From positions 124,001 through 188,000 of the forward strand of contig JAFEMH010002514.1 of NCBI GenBank assembly GCA_022495995.1: a stretch of 64,000 bases of DNA, read 5' to 3'. The notes below the pieces were generated by a model. That model was not told the origin of the DNA. It saw only the letters and a list, made by a program, of their open reading frames with translations, and searched no databases. A program made the translations under genes and the position numbers. Positions 54,710 through 64,000 of this stretch are shown here, piece after piece; position 1 is the first letter of the stretch; each line of letters begins with the position of its first letter. This DNA comes from Adenophora triphylla var. japonica. Taxonomy: Eukaryota > Streptophyta > Magnoliopsida > Asterales > Campanulaceae.

Positions 54710-57386
54710 GTTAACATGTTTTTCAAAAAACTGTCATTGTTTTAAAAACATTCCGTGGTCAAACTTTCGTTTACCCTTCCTCGTTTTGTGTGCGTGTGTG
54801 TTTTCTCCGTGCTTCGTGTTACTCGTTTTTCTTTTCAAAAAAAAAAGGAAATTTCAAACAGCTCTGATTTCAAAACTTTGGACTGTTTCAAAAAAAGATG
54901 TTGCATTTTCATCTCAAAATATAACATGTTCGTGCATTTCCGTTCATACTTGATTTTTTGTGCTATATTTTGAACTGCGCATAAATTCTTTAAAATGCAT
55001 AATGAAAATCTCTATTTTACTCAGAAAAAAGAATTTAGTGATCGCACACTACTTGCACTGCTGCCTCGGTACACCGCACGCTACGCGCACTTGCTGCCTC
55101 GGTACACTGCACACTACAACCCTCAACCCGGGGTGACCATTCAGTTGCAGCTTGATTGGTCTGCCAGACACCTTTCGAGCACGCACAGGGTCATCCCAAA
55201 CAGCCCATCCTAGCCCGTGTAATCCATGCACTCTTTGTGTCACACTTCTACCAAGACCTTGGTTGGTTTTTGGCTTAGTTCGTGTCATAAAGCCTAAGTG
55301 TATGCTTTTACGCCGATCTTCCTCACAAGTCAAACTTAAAAGTTGAGATCAAAGGTTGTTCTCGACCCGAAGTCTTAGCTTTTCAGCCTTGTCTTTGGCG
55401 CAGAGCTGCGCTAAAAACATACCCGAAGGTTCAATGTGACACCGTGTCATCAAACCCTCAACGTATGCACCATGTCAGCCACAACTTGGCCAACGCCAAA
55501 AGCTAAGGCCCCTCGCGCAAGCGAGTCAAGAGAAGTCATGCCGAAATTTTGGCACGATTTCTGCCTTAACTTAAGGATGTTGACTTCGACCGTGACCCGC
55601 ATGTCACATACGTTGAAAGTTTACATGACCAGCTAGCCTTAAGTTCACTTTTGCCTTTGTCGGTGGAACTCGCTTGCCTTATAGGACCCTCGCTCGGGAT
55701 TGTCCGTCCCGGAAAGACGATTTACAGGTGAAAAACGAAGAGCTTATAAACGTAGTGCCGAGATCCACTAATTCAAGCCCTAGGTTAGTTGTGAAAAAAA
55801 GAGCAATCTTTTCCAACCATTTAGGACTCTGAGAAAAACATGTTTTCAGTAAACTTAAACATTTAATAGAATAATAATTACATGGTCCCATCTCGGGAAT
55901 CTTTCCAATCGTGACCTTAGCGGTCCAATCCTCAAGTCGTGACCTTAGCGGTCCAATTTTCAAGTCGACCTTAGCGGTCCAATCCTCAAATCATTCAAAT
56001 ATCGAATCTCGACCTTCGCGGTTCAATCCTCAATCGACCCCTCGCGGTCCAACCCTCAATCGCGACCTTCCTCAGTCCGATCTCTAATCGAGACCTTAGC
56101 GGTACAACGATACAATCCTCAAATCCCGACCTTCGCGGTCCGATCTCTGATCTCCAATCGAGACCTTCACGGTTCGATCTCAAATAGTCAATCCCGACCT
56201 TCGTGGTCCGATCTCTACTCTCCTATCGAGACCTTCGCGGTCCGATCTCAAAAAATTTGATCCCGACCTTCGTGTTCCGATCTCCGATCTCCAATCGAAA
56301 CCTTCGCGGTTCTATCTCAAATAGTCGATCCCGACCTTCGCGGTTCGATCTCCAATCGAGACCTTCGCGGTCCGATCTCAAAAAGTCAATCCCGACCTTC
56401 GCGGTCCGATCTCCGATCTCCACTCTCCTATCGAGACCTTCGCGGTCCGATCTCAAAAAGTCGATCCCGACCTTTGCGGTCCGATCTCCGATCTCCAATC
56501 GAGATGTTCGCGGTTCGATCTCAAAAAAGTCAATCCCGACCTTCGCGGTCCGATCTCCGATCTCCAATCAAGACCTTCGCGGTCCGATCTCCACTCTCCT
56601 ATCGATACATTCGCGGTCCGATCTCAAAAAGTCGATCCCGACCTTCGCGGTCCGATCTCCGATCTCCAATCGAGACCTTCGCGGTCCGATCTCAAATAGT
56701 CAATCCCGACCTTCGCGGTCCGTTCTCCACTCTCCTAGCGGTCCGATCTCAAAAAGTCGATCCCGATCTTCGCGGTCCGATCTCCGATCTCCAATCGAGA
56801 CTATCGGGGTCCGATCTCAAAAAAGTCGATCCTGACCTTCGCGGTCCGATCTCCGATCTCCAATCGAGACCTTCGCGGTTCGATCTCAAATAGTCGTTCC
56901 CGACCTTCGCGGTCCGATCTCAAATAGTCAATCCCGACCTTCGCGGTCCGATCTCCGATCTCTATTCGAGACCTTCGCGGTCCGATCTAAAAAAAAATTA
57001 ATCCCGACCTTCGCGGTCCGATCTCCAATCGAGACCTTCGCGATCCAATTTCCGATCTCAAATATTCAATCCTGACCTTTCACGGTCAAAACTTTAAATC
57101 TCGACCTTTCACGGTCCAATTTTCGATCTCAACCATTCAAGGTCTAATCTTTTCCGACCAGTGAGGATCATTAGAAAGCGTGTTTTAAGTAGAATTAAGT
57201 GGTAAATGAATGTTGCACGAGCCTAAAAGCCTTGAGACAAATATCCCTTCTGAAGACTAAGCCATACCTTTCATTCCCTGCAGCAAATAGAGAGTGGTTC
57301 AGAAATCCGGGTCAGCGCCTCGCCAGAATTACAGTAACGGCAGCATCAGACTGTTCCTCAGTTCCCTCAGCCTGACTATCCAACAT
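54710..57386 (+). mobile_element. Tat/Ogre-like 5' leader with GACCTTCGCGG repeat array
   Basis: Long non-coding leader of about 2.7 kb, a hallmark of Tat/Ogre elements, although no clean extra ORF1 is seen. 55895-57130 is an array of more than 40 words GACCTTCGCGGTCCGATCTC with TC-rich spacers. Some units lie in pairs, with 20-40 bp spacing. Confidence 0.7.
55895..57130. repeat. GACCTTCGCGG minisatellite (1.2 kb)
   Basis: Words GACCTTCGCGGTCCGATCTC, CCAATCGAGACCTTCG and AAAAAGTCGATCCCGA alternate, making higher units of about 65-75 bp. Both strands show long translated frames (for example 56203-56835) but they are repeats of Arg/Ser/Pro and not credible genes. The TCGCGGTCCGA core is CG-rich. 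Confidence 0.9.
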
Positions 57387-58671
57387 GTCAGACTCACCGA
57401 GAAATCGCGACGGGAACGGAACCCCACCACCGGTAACAGATATTACACTAGAAGAAGCCATCCGGGCCTGTGAGGTTCACAAAAGGCAGAAAGAAAATCA
57501 GTAGAATTTCGTGGTACAACTTCTGAATGAGCGAGGTATAGCAGCTATCCCCCAACCAGATGGTACTTTTGTTCTGATCGAGGATGACGAGCCCTCCCGA
57601 TCAACTCCTCAAACCTTCAACCAGGTTCCTCCCCCGCCAACTTACGGGATTCCTTCGAACCAAGGAAACAGCCGACCAAGGCTTCATGTTGCCACCTCCC
57701 AAGGCACCCCTATCATATACGGCCAAGCCAGTTCTACCCCCATCACTTAATACAACCAGCGCAGCGCTGGGCCATCTCAAACAGTTCCCAACATCCTCCA
57801 GTATCCTCCCGGGTTCAACCCGTTACCTATATACAAACCTTAAAATAACGGGGCAAAACCCTGACACAACCCAGAAAAGGCCACCATATATCCACATATA
57901 TCAAGCCTCCCACCTCCAATTACTGCCTCTCATATAGCTGGACCCGGCCCTGAGCCTCAAATTCCACCATTGGACCCAACCCTGGCCTGGATGGTCGAGC
58001 AATTGAAGAATCTGAAAGCCAGCATGGGCAATTTGAAGAAAGAAACACTCAGATCTACAGATCCGGGAATGGCCACAACTCTCCCAACCAAGTTCAGAAT
58101 GCCAGAAATGGACATATTTGACGGGACTGAATGCCCTCAGACACTTGTTGACACTTATGTTCTCGGCATGAGAGCAAAATTGGCAACCCTCCAGCAAATG
58201 GCCGACCATTTCCAGCACACTCTCAAGAGTTCAGCGTTATGGTGGTTCCTAAGGGTCAAGCCCGAAGATCTTCATACTTGGGATCAGACCAACAACATCT
58301 TCCTTGAACAGTACTGGTCCAACCTGGAATGGGAAACAAGTCATGAAGACTTAATCACCACCGAACAAAAGGCAGACGAAAGTGTTGGGGAGTTCTACAA
58401 AAGATGGAGCTGAAAACTTTCCGAAATCATGGAGCCTATTTCCAAAGACGAACAGATGCGGATCTTCAAGTCCTGCTTGAGGCCATCCATCAGAATGCTC
58501 ATCAGCCACCACTTCTTCCCAGACCTCTGAGCCATGGTCAATGCAGGTTCCCAGTTCGAGAAAGACTTGAAAGAAAAGTCGGCTCCGAGTCCAGCCTCTT
58601 CTTATCACTATGAGGCAGCCCCGCCCGATCCAATATCTGCCCAGACAAAGGGAGGGAGGTTACCAGAATAG
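57387..58671 (+). pseudogene. Tat/Ogre-like gag
   Basis: ATG at 57387 (MSDSPRNRDGNGTPPP). A frame with MVQLLNERGIAAIPQPDGTF follows after a TAG at 57502. The core (57970-58413) has LDPTLAWMVEQLKNLKASMG, FRMPEMDIFDGTECPQTLVD and LWWFLRVKPEDLHTWDQTNN, matching Tat-type gag (Retrotrans_gag). It continues in frame at 58414 with KLSEIMEPISKDEQMRIFKS after a TGA. Stops: TAG near 57502, TAA near 57748, TGA near 58413. It would coat the element RNA. Confidence 0.8.
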
Positions 58672-58985
58672 TTCATTACATTCAGAATGGAGCACTACAA
58701 AGAAGCAGTGGCCCCCCGAGAAAACGACGACACTATGATAATTTTGGAATGCTCTTAAGTGAGATATTTGATCGTGTAAAGAAGCAAGGTCTCCTCGAAC
58801 CTATGGAAAATTATCGGCCCAAATTCTCCGATGCTAACTGGGATGTAACCATTGTGCTTTCCACCAGTATCATGGTCATATAACCGACAACTGCACAGTC
58901 TTGAGGAGTGCAATCCAAGATCTAATAGATGACGGAAAGCTTGAGCGTCCTGGCAGTCCAGCAACAAAGGAGCAGCTAGAGTAGG
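58672..58985 (+). pseudogene. Tat/Ogre-like gag C-terminus, zinc-knuckle-like part
   Basis: Plus strand, broken frames. Near 58850-58930, CAFHQYHGHITDNC (Cys-rich with His) is followed by LRSAIQDLIDDGKLERPG, ending at TAG. This fits the C-terminal nucleic-acid-binding part of gag. Confidence 0.55.
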
Positions 58986-61170
58986 GGCTACCTATCCTCG
59001 AGATCTGTCAACTGTCTTTTGGTCAACCTTCGTAGGTTCTAGTACTTTCCTCGTTCAATCAAGTCCACCTCGGACATTGTAGTTAATCTTAAATAATCAA
59101 TAAATAAATGTCTTTTTCTCTTCTTGCTAGACTTGAGGCATTATTTGCACACCTACATTACATCTAATGAAATGGTTATATCCTAAATGATCACTTGCAT
59201 TGCTCAACAAATAATCTCTGGAAATAACTAATGTTCTGATTAATCGGTGTGAGAAAGTCAATTGGTTCCCTCCCCATACACTTTCCTCACCTCACAAAGG
59301 CCTCCCTCAAGCCATACACTTCCCAAAATATGTCCCCACCATCACCTTAACCAAGTCAACGACGGCGGCAACATCAAGGAACAACAAAAGGTCACTCAAC
59401 ATCGAAAGATTGACCCCATATCGACAACAACCTCGAAGCTCGCCTTCGACCTAGTGCGCATCGAGAAAGTTCAAGCAGGAGCCTGCCTTCGTCCTCAAGA
59501 ACTTCAAGAAAAAAAAAGAAAAAAAAAGAGAGAAAAGTTCAAGCAAGAACTTCAAGAAATAAAAAAGAAAAAAAAGAGAGAAAAGTTCAAGCAAGAACTA
59601 AGAAAAAAAAGAGAGAGAGAGAAAAGTTCAAACAAGAACTTAAAAAAAAGTGAGGCCAAGGACCCAGCACCGCCAATCAAAAGCTTGACAGATGGCAAAC
59701 AAAGTTAAAGCTCGAAGAATGGAGGTTGTCGATAACAATGGAGCGGTCAAAGCAAAGGCAAAAACACATCATAAGCCCTTATGCTATATTCGAATTCTTT
59801 CTCCCTCGATGAAAGAAGCCGATCAAGAAGCAATGGAATCACGGAAGAAGCCGTCAACAATGACTTGTCAAGGGATCACCTCAAGGCCCGTGCCTCATCA
59901 TCCAAACTTCCCATTCGAACCTTTGCACCAAAAAGACCACAAATGTTCATACCCTATTCCCAAAGCCAAAACATAGTTCAGCCAGAACTACGACGACCTG
60001 AGCTCCTTACACTAAGGGGAACGTAGTCAACCAGAAATGGTTCGGTCATAAACACATATAAATCCTATAAACCCGGTCTCATCAATGACCTCCCCTATAC
60101 ACAAACCTTTCTTTCACTCACAGCCAACTTTGATCCGCGACATCAGTTGACTTTCTTCTCACGGTTTATCAAGACATTTGTTCATATCGGGATTAATGGT
60201 TGAACAACCTGAACATTAATAAAGGGTTTTAAGCAATCTTGTGATCATTATGGATAAAATATGTTTTCAGATGCCACGACAAGTCTTCTTTTTCTACGAT
60301 AATAGGAAAAATAGAGCTAAACACTATCTTTCTGTCAGCAAGAGCTTCCATCCAGTTCTCCAAACCTCTCCACGCTCATACTCTCTCAAAAGAGTCAAAC
60401 CCAAAGCGAGTTCTGGTGCCTGCATTAAACTAGGCATCCACATAAAATCGGGATTCGTTCCCACTTCTCTAAAATATGTCCTTACGCGTATAAATTACAA
60501 GCCACATCTTATACACTTTGGTAGACTAATCGAAAAAATCAAGCACGGTTGCCTCGTCGGGCCACATAAGGTTCAACTCAGATTGGGGCTGCATCGGATT
60601 CACTCTAGAATCCCCACAGATGACCAGCGCTTCCTTCAAATTGGGGCTTCACCAAGTCATTTCTTCAGACTGGGGCTTTGCCACACGAAGAGAGCTTTTT
60701 CATCCTAAGGGTTTACTTTGAGTTCCGATTTCTGGGGCTTGTCAGAAGCATCTTTCGGCATTGTGGTTTTAATCAGAATTGGGGCTTCTCAGATACAACT
60801 TCGACAGATCAGAATCTAAATCCTCATGACACCTCTGGCCAACAGTAGCATGCAAGGGCAGTTTTCTCCAACGAGTTTTCCCTTCCTTCAAACAGCACAT
60901 CTTCAGAACCTACAGGGGTGGGAAAGCAAAAATATCCCACTGACACCACAGTTCAGGCATCAGGACACAAGAAAGTCTCCAATCTCGGCAACCTTACTGC
61001 CAACAAGAAGCGTAATCCCCAGAAGGATCAGCCAAAGTTCAACTTATCAAACCTCAATGCAATCGAGAGGCACTACCAAAACCTCTGCCTCTCAAATGTT
61101 GGAGGGCCCGATCCTCACTCAGCTCAAGCAAACCCAGACTAACATTCCCCTGTGATCCGTGCTCACATCT
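58986..61170 (+). mobile_element. Tat/Ogre-like spacer between gag and protease
   Basis: About 2.2 kb with no recognised domain. Contains an A/G-rich cluster of GAGAAAAGTTCAAGCAAGAA words (59500-59660; Lys/Glu-rich if translated) and TTGGGGCTT words spaced roughly 30-60 bases (60580-60790). A frame at 60910-61140 has KKRNPQKDQPKFN-type residues, possibly linker of the polyprotein. Confidence 0.4.
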
Positions 61171-61690
61171 TCATACCCTCATAAGCTCAAGCTAGAGAAA
61201 AGTTTGACCCGCACCATGGTCCCCATGGACGCAACTCCAGAAGAAGTAATCCAGATGATCGGCAACATCCACTATGGAAACATCATCACCTTCACAGATT
61301 TGGACCTACCAAGATTTGGAGCTGGCCACAATGAGCCGCTTTGCATCACTGTTCAGACTCCGGAATGAATGTCTTCCCCGCCAAGATGATGGACCTGCTT
61401 GACATCAAGCCCACATATTTGAAGCCTTCAGTCCACACTGTCAAAGCTTATGATTTTACTTCCCGCACAGTTCTCGGGGTTGCTACTTTAAACATCTGGT
61501 TCGGCAAGCGGATGATCCCCACCGAATTTCAAGTGTTGGACATTCCTATCACTTTCACAGCCATCCTGGGATGACCCTGGCTGCATCAAATGAACGGCGT
61601 GGCATCCACCCTTCACCAGTGTATCATGTTCATGCAAGGTAACGAGCTGACAACAGTCTACGGCGACAGTGTCACCACCGAGGGGTCCAG
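61171..61690 (+). pseudogene. Tat/Ogre-like protease, interrupted
   Basis: MVPMDATPEEVIQMIGNIHY, GNIITFTDLDLPRFGAGHNE and LCITVQT, then in another frame MNVFPAKMMDLLDIKPTYLK, SVHTVKAYDFTSRTVLGVAT and TEFQVLDIPITFTAILG. This is the Tat-type retropepsin region. Between LCITVQT and MNVFP about 15-20 residues appear deleted, which in related proteins hold the active-site Asp. The ORF has a TGA after ILG. It is cut at 61690 by the LTR of the next element; polymerase and integrase lie beyond and are not in the window. Confidence 0.7.
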
Positions 61691-63306
61691 TGTTGGTGTA
61701 ATGCCCTACGCTATAGTTATGATTGACTTAAACCGTTATGTATCATCTTTACTATTTATTATAGAGCATATTTATTCTGTTCATTATATGTTTGCATGTT
61801 TATTATATTGAACTGCGTCCCTAGTTGTTATGAACAAATAGTATAAGTTGGTAATGGATAATCATAGTGATGATTATATGCATAGAGATGCACATAACAC
61901 TTATGGATACTTGCTAGAGAACAAGTATTGGACATGACCTACTTACGAGATTTATGACATGGTCTGTTATCATGATTAAATCTCATGATAGTCGTGTTAT
62001 TGAATCCTTGCACCTGAGATTATCATCGTCTTCCACATGGTAAACATCGTGTTTGATATAGTCTAACACTATCTTTAATCGGATAACAATAAGGGCTATG
62101 TTAGCACGTTTGGATCCATGTAGGGAAGAATGATAAGTCAAGATGGGATTTGTCCCTCTTATGAAGAGAGATGTTTGCTTGGGCCCCTCGATGAATGATG
62201 TTAATGAAATGTGTGGCCGCACTCAAATGATTTGATAGAGATCAAATACATTTGGACAATCAACATATTCGGAATTGAGAAAGCATTGAACGGAATGAGT
62301 TGACCTAGACCATGACTCATGTTCAATTGGACATAGTGGATAAAGGGATTATAACATTGGATCTATTAAGGAATCAAGCTTTGATGTTATATTTAATTGG
62401 GTGGACATAATAATTTGCTAGAAGTCACTTATGTCTTGTGAGGTTGATGTTTCATTTCACTGCCAACATTAAATATAATTCCTAAAGGGTCACACACAAA
62501 AGAACGAATTTGATTCAAGCTGAAAAATTGGAATTTTGGGTTCTGGCACGACTCGTGACCAGGAGCACGACTCGTGCCCTGGTTCACGACTGGTGCCAAG
62601 GATAACGACTCGTGACCAAGGCTGAGACACAACTTGGTTTTTGACTCGATTTGATCAGAACGAGTTGGGGCTCAAGGAAGGACTCGTGAGCATGAGTGAT
62701 TTGCAAAGGGCACGACTCGTGCCACGACCAAATTTCGTGTCCGTACAGTTTTCCTTGGCTAGGAAGGAATTGGTATTTTGCTAGGTTTCTACCCTAATTG
62801 TTAGGGGATTTATATGGGATATAAATACAGCCTTGCATCCATATTTTTCCAACCTCTCACATCATAATCCAAGGTTTTTGAAACTCTAGATTTTTTATTT
62901 TGATTTTGAATCAAAATTCCCAATTGTTCCATTGTTTTGGCTTTGATTATTGAATATTCATTCAATAATCAAGAGGATCATCTAGAAATCCATCAAGGAG
63001 GTGTTCTTGGATTCGTTCGCATGTGGATTACCAATAGAGGGTGATAGGTTAATCACCAAGAGCTTGAAGCCTCCGTTAGTTGATTCATCACAAGGTTTGA
63101 ACAAGGTAGAAGAAGAAGATCCGTTTTCGATATCAAAATTCTAGGCTTGAATTTTGTGATCTACTTTGTTAATCCTCATCACATTCAAGGTATGTAAATT
63201 CTATCTCATATTAATTTTAATCTCTTCATGCTAGACGGATTCTAGGGCTAGGGTTTTGATGTTAAAATTAAATCTTCCGCTGCGTTTTTAACCCCTAAAC
63301 CCAACA
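61691..63306 (+). repeat. LTR (5') of a further LTR element, 1616 bp
   Basis: Starts TGTTGGTGTAATGCCC at 61691 and ends CCCAACA at 63306; TGTTGG...CCAACA are perfect inverted ends. TATA word TATAAATA near 62819. Around 62545-62725 are CACGACTCGTG palindromes. An initiator-tRNA-Met PBS follows, so it is a 5' LTR, plus strand. It interrupts the Tat/Ogre-like protease. Confidence 0.85.
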
Positions 63307-63307
63307 G

Positions 63308-63319
63308 TGGTATCAGAGC
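63308..63319 (+). other. Primer binding site, TGGTATCAGAGC
   Basis: Exact initiator-tRNA-Met PBS, one base after the LTR. Typical of Copia and several other plant LTR elements. Confidence 0.9.
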
Positions 63320-64000
63320 CCTGTCTTGCCATGATTATGATTGAAATTTCATGCTAGATTTAATATGATTATTTGCTACCATGTGATATGAAATAGATCT
63401 AGATCCTATATGTTTTGTTTTTATGAAATACAAGTATATTTGATATGACATGATTCATGATTTATGATAAATTAATTATATTAGTTTATCACATAGGTTA
63501 TTAATCTTTTAATATGATTAAATTAGATTTGTAATTTTTCAAAATTGAATCAAATTGTTTGTATGATATTTTGTGAAGCCCTATGTTCATGATTATGTTC
63601 ACATGAGATCTATGTTACAACCATGCGATGTTTGTTATATGTTGAAAACCTTCTAAATATTTAAATCTTATGCCATTCCCTTATTAGAACACTTGTGATA
63701 TTTTAGGGTATTTGATGTAGTTTCGACTCAGTTGGGTGTATCTTATATCTTAATTTGTGATCAAGGTGAGATAATGGTTGATGTTGTTTTGACTCAGTTA
63801 GGTGCATCGTTCCATGTCTCACATGTTTGAAAAGGGTTTTGATTTAATTGGTGATTTCAAATGAGATTTGATCCAAGGCATTGATGAGATTTAAAACATG
63901 CTTTTGATATATGATATTTATTGAATCTCATAAAAGATCTAAGAGTCATATAGTGATATGATTGATGTTTCTAACTAAATAGCTTAATTTCGGGCATTGA
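63320..64000 (+). mobile_element. Leader of the LTR element, runs off the window
   Basis: AT-rich DNA with ATGATATGAA-type words and a two-fold repeat (TTTGACTCAGTTAGGTGCAT near 63788; TTCGACTCAGTTGGGTGTAT near 63721). No gag motif is visible; the coding region should begin beyond 64000. Confidence 0.6.

Noticed and set aside
56203..56893. Long frames of Arg/Ser/Pro repeats on both strands
   Set aside because: They translate the GACCTTCGCGG minisatellite; open frames arise from the repeat period, and both strands are equally open.
55895..57130. CRISPR-like regular repeats
   Set aside because: Eukaryotic retrotransposon leader, spacers are themselves repetitive, no cas genes.
59262..59708. 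Lys/Glu-rich 148-codon frame as a gene
   Set aside because: Product of an A/G-rich repeat cluster in a Tat/Ogre-like spacer; no start context or family.

Overview
This is plant nuclear DNA, most likely from a eudicot. The signs are TTTAGGG-type telobox motifs, plant-style 5' leaders with GT/AG introns, Copia, Tat/Ogre-like Ty3-gypsy, RTE, MULE, CACTA, hAT and Stowaway elements, and plant gene families (BAHD acyltransferase, mTERF, UFM1-specific protease). It is a transposon-dense, nested intergenic region. The only protein-coding gene that looks intact is a 447-codon BAHD acyltransferase on the minus strand at 27160-28503. No operons, CRISPR arrays or other prokaryotic features are present.

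Layout, left to right. 1-2150: a decayed plant mobile domain (PMD/MAIN-like) gene, plus strand. 2460-12330: a MULE-derived block holding a broken transposase-plus-OTU-protease gene (minus strand), a 5.1 kb array of about 30 copies of a 173-bp satellite carrying two teloboxes per copy, a captured two-exon fragment of a UFM1-specific protease gene, and CTCGTGT/ACACGAG palindromes in between. 12.4-19.8 kb: exons of a probable host gene whose intron holds a Stowaway MITE, a broken Copia (Copia-B) and a piece of another LTR element (element E). 20.8-21.6 kb: an mTERF pseudogene. 22.6-24.5 kb: a 5'-truncated RTE LINE with target-site duplication. 25-29.4 kb: low-complexity DNA, the BAHD gene, its duplicated promoter and a Stowaway MITE. 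29.6-33.1 kb: a Copia-B fragment split by a complete gag-only LTR element (30057-32760). 33.1-46.2 kb: element E, whose 3' region is split by a complete Copia (36388-42409) and whose LTR is split by a 1.8 kb foldback element, itself split by a 552-bp hAT element. 46236-53046: a transposase-less CACTA element with hairpin ends, about 22 copies of a 168-bp AT-rich satellite and 3-4 inverted copies of the 173-bp satellite. 53.0-53.3 kb: a Copia RNase H fragment. 53306-61690: a Tat/Ogre-like Ty3-gypsy element. 61691-64000: the 5' LTR and leader of another LTR element, continuing beyond the window.

Several insertion events can be dated relative to each other because target-site duplications (TSDs) and empty sites are visible: ATATT for the gag-only element, CACAT for the Copia at 36 kb, CACATCTTTT for the foldback, CACGCACA for the hAT, and an approximately 16-bp duplication for the LINE. 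The most unusual observations are the same telobox-bearing satellite in two unrelated DNA transposons in opposite orientation, the UFM1-protease gene fragment caught with its intron in the MULE block, the foldback arm that preserves the empty site of the hAT insertion, LTR pairs whose differences cluster in CGGCCG palindromes, and the BAHD promoter duplication that creates a decoy start codon. All family assignments come from reading motifs; no search was run.
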